64,000 bases of DNA from JAUSPI01 sp964650385 (GTDB taxonomy: Bacteria > Desulfobacterota > Syntrophia > Syntrophales > JADFWA01), in the NCBI GenBank assembly GCA_964650385.1, contig CAZYTP010000002.1, positions 15,003 to 79,002 of the forward strand. The letters run 5' to 3'. Shown one piece after another: positions 41,156-50,663 of the stretch. A model generated the notes under the pieces. It was not told the DNA's origin and searched no databases. It saw only the letters and a list, made by a program, of their open reading frames with translations. Both the position numbers and the translations under genes were made by a program. Each line of letters opens with the position of its first letter. The first letter of the stretch is position 1.

Positions 41156-43067
41156 CAGCATGTCCGCTGCCAAGTTGTTCCGCAAGCCTTTTTTCTGACT
41201 TTACAACTAAGTCCAGGGTTGATACCAAAAGCTGACCTAATGTTCCAATAATTTCTTTAATTGCCAGTATCTGGGCCGAGCGTAGACACTCCTCGTCAGA
41301 ATATATCTCTGGAAGAGAATTCATTTTATTGTAAAACCATAGCATGGGTACCTGAAGTGTCTGCCCCGCAATCTCATATACACTTTGGATACTTTTGCGC
41401 GACTCCAGAACATTAGTGACCTTTTCAATAATTTTCATGAGGGCGGCGCTATTAATTTTTGCCCCCTCATGGATGAAAGGATTGATCATGTTTTTATGAG
41501 CCGCGTGTATCTCTTTTCGATACTCTATATATTCTTCTAATATTTTTTCAATGCCTGCACGGGTTTCACCTAAGCGGTAAAAAAAAGTTTCAAGTTCTTT
41601 TCGTGTATCCAGGTTTTTGTCAAAGCCCTCAAGGGTTTTTTCTATTATTGATTCTGGATAAATCTTTTTTTGACAATACTTTTCGATGGCTTCTTCAAGC
41701 CGCATGATTTTAGTTCCTCTGATTCTTGCGCCACCCTCTGTCGCGTTAATGCAGATCCCCGGATAGTAGCTCACATCTTCTTCAATGGCTTTTCTAAAGT
41801 GGAACCATGTCTTTGATGTCTTGACAGGATTTCCGTTGTTTCCCTCCACTTCAAGAATGTCTTTATGATAATAATCGTCACACTCCCCAAAGGGCATCTC
41901 CTGTACATGGGTATCGCCGTCTTCGGCCAGAGCAAGGTCCTGTCCTGTCAGAATGATAGGATCGCAACCCAACTTTTGAGCTACGGTGAAAGCCATATTC
42001 GCAACGGAGGGACCAACTAAAAGTTGTCCCTTGTCATGGTGGAGCCACTCAAACTGTAGAAATGATCGGTGTACAATGATTTTTTTGCCCTTGAAACTAT
42101 CAAAGGTGCGTGATTTGACCAACGGGCAGAAAGCATAGTAAATGCCCTCAAAATCAGGAATGTCCTCGAAAAAATATTCCGAGCCATCTGTTCTTTCCAT
42201 ACCAACCACAATATGGGGGCGAATTCCTCGATTAATTAACGGCTGTAAACTCGCGTCACAGCATATGATCAAGGCCCGGTCACGAATTTCTTTTAGCAAG
42301 TGCATGTTTTTGTTAAGAGAGGGGCCGGAAGCGACTGTTATGGCGGGCATACCTTTAAATTTGTCATATAAAAGATTAATACCGGGATTTGAGACTATGT
42401 TTTCAAGATTGCCAAGGATGTTCTCCATTCCAAGAAGTGAATCCATTGGGTCGTTTCCAGCAGTAATCATCATCTGACAGCTTGCATTTTTTACGGTATT
42501 GACCACCTTTGTGTAGTATTCAGGATTCAGTGAAATATGCGATGGCAGCGGAACAATCTTAAAAGATCTCATGTAAATGTGATTGTCCATTGCCAGGATT
42601 TCTCTTCGAATTTTAAAAAAAGATTTTTCCGGCTCGTTACCTATAAAAAAGTAGATATCCGGATGTTTGATAAACTCTTCCATGTCGACCATTTCCAGCG
42701 CTAATCGAAACAAACTGATATCTTCCTCAAAAATAAGAATTTTCTTTGATCCCAAACCATTCGCGTAAATCTTTGAAAACATGTAAAGATGATAACCTAA
42801 TCCGAATCCCAGGAACACAACGATTGGGGCATACTTGATGTTCAGTTCTTCAAAATATGCCTTGCAATAGTTGAAAGGGTTATCGTTGTCATACAGCATC
42901 AATACGTCCGATTCTCTCGAGATCATCACATTGGGTTCACCGTTATGTGACTTTGTGGTTTTGTACCTGTCGGTATCTATAGTCTCATTTTTAATTTCTA
43001 TGGCAAGCTCAGGATATTTCTGTTCAAGAGCCGCCATGTTTTTTTTGAAAATTTTATTTTCATCCAT
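41148..43067 (-). CDS. maf: Maf-type flagellin glycosyltransferase (DUF115)
   Basis: 639 residues. Motility accessory factor family: an N-terminal domain (about 1-200) with FLGFGLGYHLYMFSKIY, the central DUF115/MAF domain (about 220-430) with ITVASGPSLNKNMHLLKEI, IICCDASLQPL and VVGMERTDGS, and a helical C-terminus. Maf proteins transfer pseudaminic or legionaminic acid to Ser/Thr of flagellin before export. This fits the fliC gene and the pseI/pseG genes in the same island. Overlaps both neighbours, so one operon. Confidence 0.9.
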   Translation of the reverse strand: MDENKIFKKNMAALEQKYPELAIEIKNETIDTDRYKTTKSHNGEPNVMISRESDVLMLYDNDNPFNYCKAYFEELNIKYAPIVVFLGFGLGYHLYMFSKIYANGLGSKKILIFEEDISLFRLALEMVDMEEFIKHPDIYFFIGNEPEKSFFKIRREILAMDNHIYMRSFKIVPLPSHISLNPEYYTKVVNTVKNASCQMMITAGNDPMDSLLGMENILGNLENIVSNPGINLLYDKFKGMPAITVASGPSLNKNMHLLKEIRDRALIICCDASLQPLINRGIRPHIVVGMERTDGSEYFFEDIPDFEGIYYAFCPLVKSRTFDSFKGKKIIVHRSFLQFEWLHHDKGQLLVGPSVANMAFTVAQKLGCDPIILTGQDLALAEDGDTHVQEMPFGECDDYYHKDILEVEGNNGNPVKTSKTWFHFRKAIEEDVSYYPGICINATEGGARIRGTKIMRLEEAIEKYCQKKIYPESIIEKTLEGFDKNLDTRKELETFFYRLGETRAGIEKILEEYIEYRKEIHAAHKNMINPFIHEGAKINSAALMKIIEKVTNVLESRKSIQSVYEIAGQTLQVPMLWFYNKMNSLPEIYSDEECLRSAQILAIKEIIGTLGQLLVSTLDLVVKSEKRLAEQLGSGHADG

Positions 43068-45519
43068 TAATTATCTCCTTCAGGGCCTTGCCTGTTCTGT
43101 TCATCCATTGATTGACTTTTTCAATTTCATGTTTGTTCGATATTTTTGTTTGTATGATAAATTCCAGTATTTCGTTACAGAGATCGACGGCTTCCATCAG
43201 GTTTTTTTCAAGGAAATGCAGGCCAAGCTTACCGAAGACGACGCCAACATCAGCAAAATCGTTGATTGTCAATTCTACCTCGACACCTTCGTCTTTTGAT
43301 AATTCAATTACAGAATCTATGGCTTTTTCCCATTCCCCACATTTGGCAAGCACGTAAATGGCCCCCACCTTATACCTGATGTTCCAGGGATCTTCATTAC
43401 GGGCATTACTCAGGTGTTTAATGCCTTCTTCCATGTTTCCCATTCCCACCAGCGCCATTCCGTAAAGATAAGATGCTCTTGCAAAATCTGCCCTGTTATT
43501 TTTGGCTTTTATAATTTCAATATAAGACTCCAGCGCATAAATATCTTCATATCTATTATTCGTAAGATTTATTTCCGCATTAGACAGAATCAACTCTATG
43601 GAATCAGGAAACATTTTCAACCCTTTGCGAACAAGCTCCGTTATTATGGCGGGGATTTTGCCTGTGGAAACATAATATTCAGCAATCTTTCCCAAAAGGA
43701 TGGGGTCTTCTATCTCGATTTTTTCTAACCACGAAAGCGCGGTATCGAGTTCCCCAAGTTTTAAAAAGTAAGTAAATCCCTTCAGTGCCTTTTTGGATTC
43801 AGAAATAGAACTGAAGGACGCACGGACTGCACTCATTTTTCGCCGTGCTCTCTTTTCTTGATCGATTTTCGAATGAATAATTCTAAATTGCTCATTCCGT
43901 TCAATTTTTATGTCTGTGTTACGAATTGATTTATCCACACACTCGTAAGCTTCGCCACTAAACTTAATGCCTTTATTAGCGGGAAACAGCCGTATCTGAT
44001 AATCCGCTTCATTTGTTTTCGGCAGGCGCAGCATTACCGCGATTTCTTCGTCCTTGTCTTCAGGTTCGACTCTTATTTGGTAGGCTTTGTTACGATCTGC
44101 CGGCATGATCTGTTTGAATAGACCTAAGTTTATTCTTTCTCTCGCATCGATGAATTCGTCCGCATCGAGATACAGGACATAATCGCCCGTCACTTTCTCA
44201 AGAGCAAGATTTCTTGCCTTTGAAAAATCGTCTTCCCACGGAGCATCTATGATAATATCCGTAAACTCCCTGACAATTTTTTTTGTGCCATCCGTGGATC
44301 CTGTATCTACAACGATGATTTCTTCAGCCATAGGTGCTATAGATTCAAGCGCTTTGCGTATGTTATGTTCTTCATCCCGTGCTATCATACAAACACTCAG
44401 TTTTACCGGTTTCCAGTTTTCCTTTTCGACGATTTGAATAATTGGTCGGAAGTTTTCTTCAAGGGGATAGCTTTGAGCACGCTTTAAGAGGGAAAGGGCT
44501 TTGTCTTTTCGTCCCTGGAGCAGGGAAACCTTTGCCAGTGCGGATAGAGCTTCACCGAGGGTTTTATCAGGGGCAGATTCAATATATTTTTCAAGACAGA
44601 GAACTGCCTTTTCCAGATCAAGAAAGTTGGCGTAAATTATGCCGCCAATCTTGTAGGGTTCGAGAGTATCAAAAAACTCCCACTGCTCTTTCCATGTTTC
44701 GAAGAACTCTCTCGCCTCATTGTACCTGCCAAACTGTCCAAGATAACACAGCATGCTCAGATACATTCTCTCACCACCCAAACCCATCGAAAGCCCTTTG
44801 TGGTATGTAACCAAGTCATTCATTGTCAATACGGAATAGATAAGAGAGTTGTCTTCGAGTTCAAACAAGTTGTCCTCTTCCACCGGTCCACATGACAGTT
44901 CGCCTTTCAAATATTTAAGCCCTTGTTCTTTATCTCCTGCAATAGGTTCTTCTTTCTGTTCCTTCCAGCAGGGATGGATTTCAATTTCAGCAAAATGACC
45001 ATGTTTTAATGAAAAGAGATTCTTTTTTGAGCCGGCAACCATTGCCTCAAGAATATCAAGGAGGTGACGATGATGGACCAGGCGAATTTCAATTTTTGAT
45101 GTGTATGCAGAATCCTTTATATATTTATATTGTTCAGTGATCTTCATCCATTGATAGTTCTCAAGAATTTCCGGCCCCATGGAATCCTTAACGATCAGGC
45201 TGTATCCCTGCAGAGAACTTTCATTAAGTATTTTGTCGAGTTTGATATTAGGCTTGAGTACCGGTTTCTCGTCTGGCTTTACAAAAAGTATCCAATCCGA
45301 TCCTACAGCCCGCTTCACGTCTTTTTCAATACCGGCCAGGGAAGACTCATTTTGCACAATGGTCACCCCTTTTTGTTTAGCTACAGTTATACTGTCATCC
45401 ATGGATTTAAGATCGATGTAAACTATATTTTGGCTCAATTTCAGACAACTATCAATGCATTCTCCTAACAGGTCAGAGTTATCCTTGCCAACAATGCATA
45501 TTGATAAATTATTTTGCAT
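43060..45519 (-). CDS. Two-domain GT2 glycosyltransferase with TPRs
   Basis: 819 residues. The first GT2-like domain (about 1-120) has the opening LSICIVGKDNSDLLGECIDSC but no D-x-D (the place reads ILFVKPDEKP), so it is probably inactive. A TPR-like helical stretch follows. The second GT2 domain (about 372-500) is intact: LSVCMIARDEEHNIRKALESI, VVDTGSTDGTKKIV and the D-x-D in YLDADEF. A second helical TPR region closes the protein. The layout looks like a tandem duplication of a GT2-TPR unit, with loss of activity in the first copy. Confidence 0.82.
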   Translation of the reverse strand: MQNNLSICIVGKDNSDLLGECIDSCLKLSQNIVYIDLKSMDDSITVAKQKGVTIVQNESSLAGIEKDVKRAVGSDWILFVKPDEKPVLKPNIKLDKILNESSLQGYSLIVKDSMGPEILENYQWMKITEQYKYIKDSAYTSKIEIRLVHHRHLLDILEAMVAGSKKNLFSLKHGHFAEIEIHPCWKEQKEEPIAGDKEQGLKYLKGELSCGPVEEDNLFELEDNSLIYSVLTMNDLVTYHKGLSMGLGGERMYLSMLCYLGQFGRYNEAREFFETWKEQWEFFDTLEPYKIGGIIYANFLDLEKAVLCLEKYIESAPDKTLGEALSALAKVSLLQGRKDKALSLLKRAQSYPLEENFRPIIQIVEKENWKPVKLSVCMIARDEEHNIRKALESIAPMAEEIIVVDTGSTDGTKKIVREFTDIIIDAPWEDDFSKARNLALEKVTGDYVLYLDADEFIDARERINLGLFKQIMPADRNKAYQIRVEPEDKDEEIAVMLRLPKTNEADYQIRLFPANKGIKFSGEAYECVDKSIRNTDIKIERNEQFRIIHSKIDQEKRARRKMSAVRASFSSISESKKALKGFTYFLKLGELDTALSWLEKIEIEDPILLGKIAEYYVSTGKIPAIITELVRKGLKMFPDSIELILSNAEINLTNNRYEDIYALESYIEIIKAKNNRADFARASYLYGMALVGMGNMEEGIKHLSNARNEDPWNIRYKVGAIYVLAKCGEWEKAIDSVIELSKDEGVEVELTINDFADVGVVFGKLGLHFLEKNLMEAVDLCNEILEFIIQTKISNKHEIEKVNQWMNRTGKALKEIING

Positions 45520-45581
45520 CTTTGCTCCTTATCAACTCAGAATCCGGATTTTGTGATAGAAAACTCTTGTAAAATATGGAT

Positions 45582-46664
45582 TTAGATTACTGCCAGGAAC
45601 AAGTTTTTACACTCATAAATAACGTGGGCCATTATCTGTTCAAGGCTGACACTGTCATGATAAAATGCCTTGCAATTCTCATAGCCTTGCGGGCATTCAT
45701 CTGCCACTCTTCCGCATGGCGAGCAATCGATTTCACTGGCCATGCAAACTACATTTTTGTGCCACCGAAAGATTCCAGGCTTGGTGGTGCTCAAAAGGGC
45801 AATCGTCCTTACGCCGAGGATATTTGCAAGATGTACAGGAAAGGAGTCTATCCCTATCACCATGTCCATCTGTTTTGTCAGCGCTGCCAGTTCAAATGTC
45901 GTGGTTCTCCCGGAATAATCATAATATCCATGTATCGGAAAGACATATCCGTCATTTAATCTCTGGGTTCCGAAACGATAAACTTCAAAACCCGTTTCAA
46001 TCATGGTAGAGATCAACTGATGAGCCAACCCATTTGGATAATTTCTTATTGCCCCTTTTGATTCAAAGTTTACACCTATGCGAACTTTTTTGTTGTTCGT
46101 TACTTTTATGCGCTGGAGGATATCGTTCGGGATAGAATAATAACCGTGGCATTGAGCTATATCAATCCGATAGGCCTGGGCAAGTTCCTCCATGATACAT
46201 CTTTCCCATCTTCTTGTCTGATCCGGTATAAAGTTTGTCACATCCGTTTGAATGTAGTCATATTCATCTATTGTTTCGATTTCGATCGGAAAGGTGAGTC
46301 GCTTTCCACTAAAACCCATGGGTTTTAAAACGTAATGCCAGACATCATGGTTGCAAGAGATATCAATATGCAGGTTGTATTTTTTTTCAATAAGATGGAG
46401 TAAAATGGTTACTGAAATAGCATCCCCAAAGCCTCCATGAAATATAAAGAGAACCCTTGTCGAATTATTCCCAGGCGTTAATATTTCTTGGGGCAGATGG
46501 CGTAAATCATTTTCATTTCCAACAACCTTACCCCAGTTCTGGTTGAGTATACCCTCAAGAAGAAGGTCATGAACCAGATAAACAAACCCACGGTGCAAGG
46601 TCTTCCCTCCAAAATGTGGATCGTTTACTTCAACTTTATTTTCAGTAATTTCGACTAAACGCAT
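45582..46664 (-). CDS. GT9-family glycosyltransferase
   Basis: 360 residues. The N-terminal ~90 residues are unlike other GT9 proteins; then VLFIFHGGFGDAISVTILLHL starts the GT-B fold (core FHGGFGDAIS). The C-terminal half has IGIDSFPVHLANILGVRTIALL, given as GIDSFPVHLANILGVRT, the GT9 donor-site motif, and the Cys segment CSPCGRVADECPQGYENC shared in style with the 38958 protein. Substrate unknown. Confidence 0.8.
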   Translation of the reverse strand: MRLVEITENKVEVNDPHFGGKTLHRGFVYLVHDLLLEGILNQNWGKVVGNENDLRHLPQEILTPGNNSTRVLFIFHGGFGDAISVTILLHLIEKKYNLHIDISCNHDVWHYVLKPMGFSGKRLTFPIEIETIDEYDYIQTDVTNFIPDQTRRWERCIMEELAQAYRIDIAQCHGYYSIPNDILQRIKVTNNKKVRIGVNFESKGAIRNYPNGLAHQLISTMIETGFEVYRFGTQRLNDGYVFPIHGYYDYSGRTTTFELAALTKQMDMVIGIDSFPVHLANILGVRTIALLSTTKPGIFRWHKNVVCMASEIDCSPCGRVADECPQGYENCKAFYHDSVSLEQIMAHVIYECKNLFLAVI

Positions 46665-46692
46665 TTCTCTTCATCCAGTGTATTAGAAGGAA

Positions 46693-47850
46693 TTATACTG
46701 CGTACGTCAGGCCATTAAATTGTTCGGCTGCAGACTTCCAGCTAAACTTCTCCATAGATTTCCCGGCAGCATCTCCAATGGTAGCGAGAGAAGTTCTGTT
46801 ATTGTAGGCCCAGTCAAGCCTGTCAATAATCTCGTCTATATTCGGATCATCCCATTCGGCGACTCTCGTTCCATTGTTGGATATAATAAAAGATTTCATT
46901 CTCTTTAGCATTAAGGCATTATGCTCGTTAGCCACATCACGATGTCCTGAAGAATTGGATACGATTGCAGGCTTTCCACAGGCCAGGTATTCCATTAAAA
47001 CAAGGTTTGTGCCTCCTTCGCAGCGGTTTGGGAAAAGCCCACAATCAGTATTTTTATAGATACTGGCCATGGCGACATTCGGTTTTGGCGGCAAAGTGAC
47101 TACGTTCTTCGGATCTATGCCATTCATTAAAAGTAGATTTTCAATGGTCTGAAAATAATTATCCGATTCAAATTTAAAGTGAATATATGGTGACGCCGAC
47201 ATGGTTTGCATGCTGGAGGACCATGGATTAAACCATGAGTTTACCAGCAAGACATCATCGTATTTATCCTGCAACACCTTAAAGGCTCTGATTACGAGAT
47301 CCTGGCCTTTGCGAAATTCTAATTTTCCACCGGAAAAAATGACAAATTTATCATCGAAAAGGGTCTTCTGGTTTTCACATGCATTGAATATCGTGCGATC
47401 CACTCCCTGCAATATACAACCGGTATTTTGAAGTCCATGCTGTTTGAGGACATTTTCGCACCAGGAAGATCCTGCCACAACAATGTCGAAGATCTGGCGT
47501 GCGTCTTCAATGCTCTGCGATGGGAGGAAGGAGTGTTCGAAAAATGTATAGCCGATATTTGGTTTACCCTTGATCTTATTTTCTATAGGTAACAGGTTGT
47601 GTCCCATAATTGCCTGGATCACGGGTTCCGGCAGAGCACCTTTCAGGCCAGTCGCAAAGGCTTCTCGATCGGCAAATACACTCTTCAAAAAAAGGTGATC
47701 AAGCTCATCGTTTATTTTATTCATTTCGTCCGGATTGGCAAGGAGCTTCGTTGCGGTTATCTTTGCGAGTTCCTTTGCAAGATATTTTCCGCACACACCC
47801 CATCCAAAATTATTTCCGAGGGGGAAAACCAAATAAAGCATAATTCTCAA
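46693..47850 (-). CDS. GT4-family glycosyltransferase
   Basis: 385 residues, GT-B fold of family 4 (Glycos_transf_1). The donor site has the E-x7-E pattern in NRCEGGTNLVLMEYLACGKP and an upstream FSGGKLEFRKGQDLVIRAF, with the conserved Lys/Arg. The N-terminal start has GWGVCGKYLAKELAK, a Gly-rich acceptor-side loop. Likely adds one sugar to a glycan; specificity cannot be read. Confidence 0.85.
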   Translation of the reverse strand: MRIMLYLVFPLGNNFGWGVCGKYLAKELAKITATKLLANPDEMNKINDELDHLFLKSVFADREAFATGLKGALPEPVIQAIMGHNLLPIENKIKGKPNIGYTFFEHSFLPSQSIEDARQIFDIVVAGSSWCENVLKQHGLQNTGCILQGVDRTIFNACENQKTLFDDKFVIFSGGKLEFRKGQDLVIRAFKVLQDKYDDVLLVNSWFNPWSSSMQTMSASPYIHFKFESDNYFQTIENLLLMNGIDPKNVVTLPPKPNVAMASIYKNTDCGLFPNRCEGGTNLVLMEYLACGKPAIVSNSSGHRDVANEHNALMLKRMKSFIISNNGTRVAEWDDPNIDEIIDRLDWAYNNRTSLATIGDAAGKSMEKFSWKSAAEQFNGLTYAV

Positions 47851-47948
47851 CCTTCTGTATCTTATATTTCCTGTCGTAAAATTGATTGCTATACGATACT
47901 GTAAATATTACATGCCTTTCAGAGTTAAAATATCAAATCGTGCCTTTC

Positions 47949-48716
47949 TCATTCCTTTTCACAGAACACCCTAAGTCTCTTGTACTTTTGCGTTGTTCCT
48001 CGCGGGACATCATAAAAGTTGTAATATTCCCCGTTATCGAACAAATTGTAAAAGGCCCTGAATGGCGAACAAGTGCCACTCATGGCGCCTTCTCTGTTGG
48101 ATTGTGGTTTTCTATTAAAGAACATTTTATGCTCCTCAGTTAAGTTGTTGATAGCCTTAGAATCCCTTATTATGCTGGCGTAATCGAAAAGCTCTGTTTT
48201 AATATTAAAAGTCCCTTCATTAATATGGAACATGGGCAAATCAACGGGGTGGATATTCCATGTGTCTTCGTTATCCAACATGGCTATTTTGAAACGCAGC
48301 CCCCGCTCTATCCAATGATCAAGACTGTTATTTTGATGTTTCTCATCCCATTCCGAGTCCCAGATTAATTCCCAATTGTCCCTCACAATAAATTTATGAC
48401 TCTTGTAACGTTTGATTGACATGAAGGTAATGGTGCCGTTCATGTTTAAACCCGGACTATACGAAAAGAATAAACCATCTGGATGATTTGTATAGCAAAA
48501 ATGAGCGACATTATTCACATTACTTCCGTGCAGGTGACCAAGATGTTCTGTACGACTCATCCCCCAAAACACATCACCGGTAATTACTATGTGCGGCAAA
48601 TAAAAACCTTCGCTATGTAATGGCCTGTTGCTGGGGAGAGAATCGTCGGGGATCATGTAGGTATATAAGGAATACCCGTCGATTAATTTTTGTGTGAGAT
48701 CATTGTTGTCATTCAT
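47949..48716 (-). CDS. Unknown protein of the glycosylation island
   Basis: 255 residues from ATG 48716; a TTG at 48740 would add eight residues. I do not recognise the family. The protein is soluble, mixed alpha/beta, rich in aromatic residues and His (HLGHLHGSNVNNVAHFCY, YNFYDVPRGTTQKYKRLRV). No known glycosyltransferase, SAM or hydrolase motif is visible. It sits between a peptidase-like gene and a GT4 gene in one transcription unit, which suggests a role in glycan modification. Confidence 0.6.
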   Translation of the reverse strand: MNDNNDLTQKLIDGYSLYTYMIPDDSLPSNRPLHSEGFYLPHIVITGDVFWGMSRTEHLGHLHGSNVNNVAHFCYTNHPDGLFFSYSPGLNMNGTITFMSIKRYKSHKFIVRDNWELIWDSEWDEKHQNNSLDHWIERGLRFKIAMLDNEDTWNIHPVDLPMFHINEGTFNIKTELFDYASIIRDSKAINNLTEEHKMFFNRKPQSNREGAMSGTCSPFRAFYNLFDNGEYYNFYDVPRGTTQKYKRLRVFCEKE

Positions 48717-48787
48717 TTGGGTTATTTCCAGACCTTCCAAAAGATATAGATTTTTCTCGTGTTGGAATACCTGCCAAACCGAAACGA

Positions 48788-50077
48788 TTAAACGAATTCA
48801 ACAAGTCCCTTTTCCTGATATTTGAGAATATATTCGAAAACTTCTATGTATGGCAGCCGATGCTTTTGTGCGATGTCAAGGACTGTAGTCTTCTCATCAA
48901 AATATCTTGGCAAACAGTCCATCAAATAATTCCATTTTTTTTGATCTCTACAAACAGAGGACTGAATAGATGGATCAGTGCCTGGTGACACATACAGGTC
49001 ATATTTTGGATTACTTAGGGCGATTAATCCCTGGAATTTTCTCCTAATCCTACAATTTGACTCCACTATTTTTAAGGTGTCTAGAAACGCTTCAACACTT
49101 TCCTCTGATTTGTCTTGTAAAATAATATCTTCATTGTCCATACTTGTATGGTATTCGCGAAAAGGAAAGCGTGAAATAGATACAGTTGGAATTTCATATC
49201 CGGGTGATTCCCAGACTGTTTCGTCATTGCCAATAATTTTCCTGAATTTATCTGAAAAATAATCAGGGTGTTTATGTGTAAAAAAATGGTGGAATGCCTT
49301 GTCGAGAACAGACTCACCCGTAAACGATTCCTGCAATGCAAACCTGTTATTATTCCCTAAAGCTTCCAGGAATATACAATACTTAAAAGTCTTTAACTGA
49401 TCGCTCCTCACCCTGGACAAGTAGAACACTGTTCCCAGATGTTCGGGGCAGACAATCAACCGGTAACTATATTTTCGTTTTTGCTTGCGCAAACGCTTCA
49501 TGAGTTCAACACCAACAACAACGCCGGATATATCGTCATTGGCCTGTCCTGCATGACAGTTATGTGCATTGAGGATAATCGTATCGTCTTTTTCCCCTTG
49601 AAGAAAATAATCGCAAATCTTCATGGTCCCTTGAGAAAATTCAGTCTGAAGATCAATTTCATATTCACCCACTCCCAATCTTCTATACAGTGAGTAGGGG
49701 ACACTAAACCCCCAATCTGATAGCCAAGGCTTGTAGTAATAATCGCAGTGATATCCGATGGCATCTGGCCAATCTTTCCTGTATGTCAAATGACGTTTTA
49801 AAACATCAAGTGAAACATGGCCTTGAAAAGATTTGGCATACCCCATGACTCCAAGTGGATGTCGCTTGCCATCATAAATAATCCTTCCATCCTTCCTGAT
49901 TTCTGCCTTTTCTACATGCCAGCTGTAGGGAACGGACCAACCGTTGAGTTCTTCCCCCGGTTGAAACTCATGCACCGTAAATGGAAGTTCTTCTTTCAAT
50001 ATTTCAACGCACCTGTCCGTATCCGGCGAATTTGGTGCAAGTCTCAAAGTGTAGAGGGACTTCAAAAGCTTAAGCAT
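48788..50077 (-). CDS. DUF4910-type M28-like aminopeptidase domain protein
   Basis: 429 residues. The core resembles the zinc aminopeptidase fold of M28: IILNAHNCHAGQANDDISG supplies the first His/Asp ligand pair, and RLIVCPEHLGTVFYL and EIPTVSISRFPFREYHTS supply later ligand regions. A C-terminal winged-helix-like end (VLDIAQKHRLPYIEVFEYI) is typical of DUF4910 proteins. These are known as passengers of polysaccharide and nonulosonate clusters without a proven reaction. Overlaps the GNAT gene by eight bases. Could act as an amidohydrolase on an N-acyl sugar; that is inference. Confidence 0.75.
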   Translation of the reverse strand: MLKLLKSLYTLRLAPNSPDTDRCVEILKEELPFTVHEFQPGEELNGWSVPYSWHVEKAEIRKDGRIIYDGKRHPLGVMGYAKSFQGHVSLDVLKRHLTYRKDWPDAIGYHCDYYYKPWLSDWGFSVPYSLYRRLGVGEYEIDLQTEFSQGTMKICDYFLQGEKDDTIILNAHNCHAGQANDDISGVVVGVELMKRLRKQKRKYSYRLIVCPEHLGTVFYLSRVRSDQLKTFKYCIFLEALGNNNRFALQESFTGESVLDKAFHHFFTHKHPDYFSDKFRKIIGNDETVWESPGYEIPTVSISRFPFREYHTSMDNEDIILQDKSEESVEAFLDTLKIVESNCRIRRKFQGLIALSNPKYDLYVSPGTDPSIQSSVCRDQKKWNYLMDCLPRYFDEKTTVLDIAQKHRLPYIEVFEYILKYQEKGLVEFV

Positions 50078-50639
50078 TGTTTCTCCAGTCAGGAACTGAA
50101 AGACCGAAAATTAACTCATCCTGATATGTTCCGTTAACCATCCATTGTTTTTTCAGTGTGCCCTCCAAGATAAAGCCGGCCTTTAAAAATGCCTTTGCGG
50201 AACCGGCATTGCCCGCATAACATCCCGATCTCAATTTGTTGAGATTGAGGACATCAAAGGCGAACCCGGAAAGGATTTTTATGGCCTCCGTTGCGAGGCC
50301 CCTCCCCCAGCATTGTTTTTCACCGATCAGGAGACTGATGTCCGCAAAACGGTGAATCCAGTTTATCGGTCCCAGTTTTATGTTGCCGATATGCATATCA
50401 TTTTCTTTTAGACAGATTGCCAGGAAAATCTCATCCGGATTTTCGTCCATTTTTTCCACAAATTCTTTGATGTTTTGTAGTGATCGCGGGATATATCTGG
50501 TTTCAAGGTACCTGTTTACCTCCGGGTCATTTAACCAACTGCAGTAATTTTCGTTAACATCCGAGATGCGAACCTCTCGCAGATAAATCTGTTTGCCTTC
50601 GATAAATGGTCTAAAAGTGCTCTTTTTGTCTTTCACCAT
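50070..50639 (-). CDS. GNAT N-acetyltransferase (RimJ/PseH-like)
   Basis: 189 residues, RimJ/RimL-like GNAT. It opens IYLREVRISDVNENYCSWLN and has the acetyl-CoA loop region GRGLATEAIKILSGFAFDVL with the Q/R-x-x-G-x-G/A pattern, then LNKLRSGCYAGNAGSAKAFLKAGF, given here as AGNAGSAKAFLKAGF. In pseudaminic-acid clusters a GNAT (PseH) adds the second N-acetyl group to the amino sugar. That role fits here but other N-acylations are possible. Confidence 0.82.
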   Translation of the reverse strand: MVKDKKSTFRPFIEGKQIYLREVRISDVNENYCSWLNDPEVNRYLETRYIPRSLQNIKEFVEKMDENPDEIFLAICLKENDMHIGNIKLGPINWIHRFADISLLIGEKQCWGRGLATEAIKILSGFAFDVLNLNKLRSGCYAGNAGSAKAFLKAGFILEGTLKKQWMVNGTYQDELIFGLSVPDWRNNA

Positions 50640-50663
50640 CTCTACCCTTACCCTTTTGTATTA

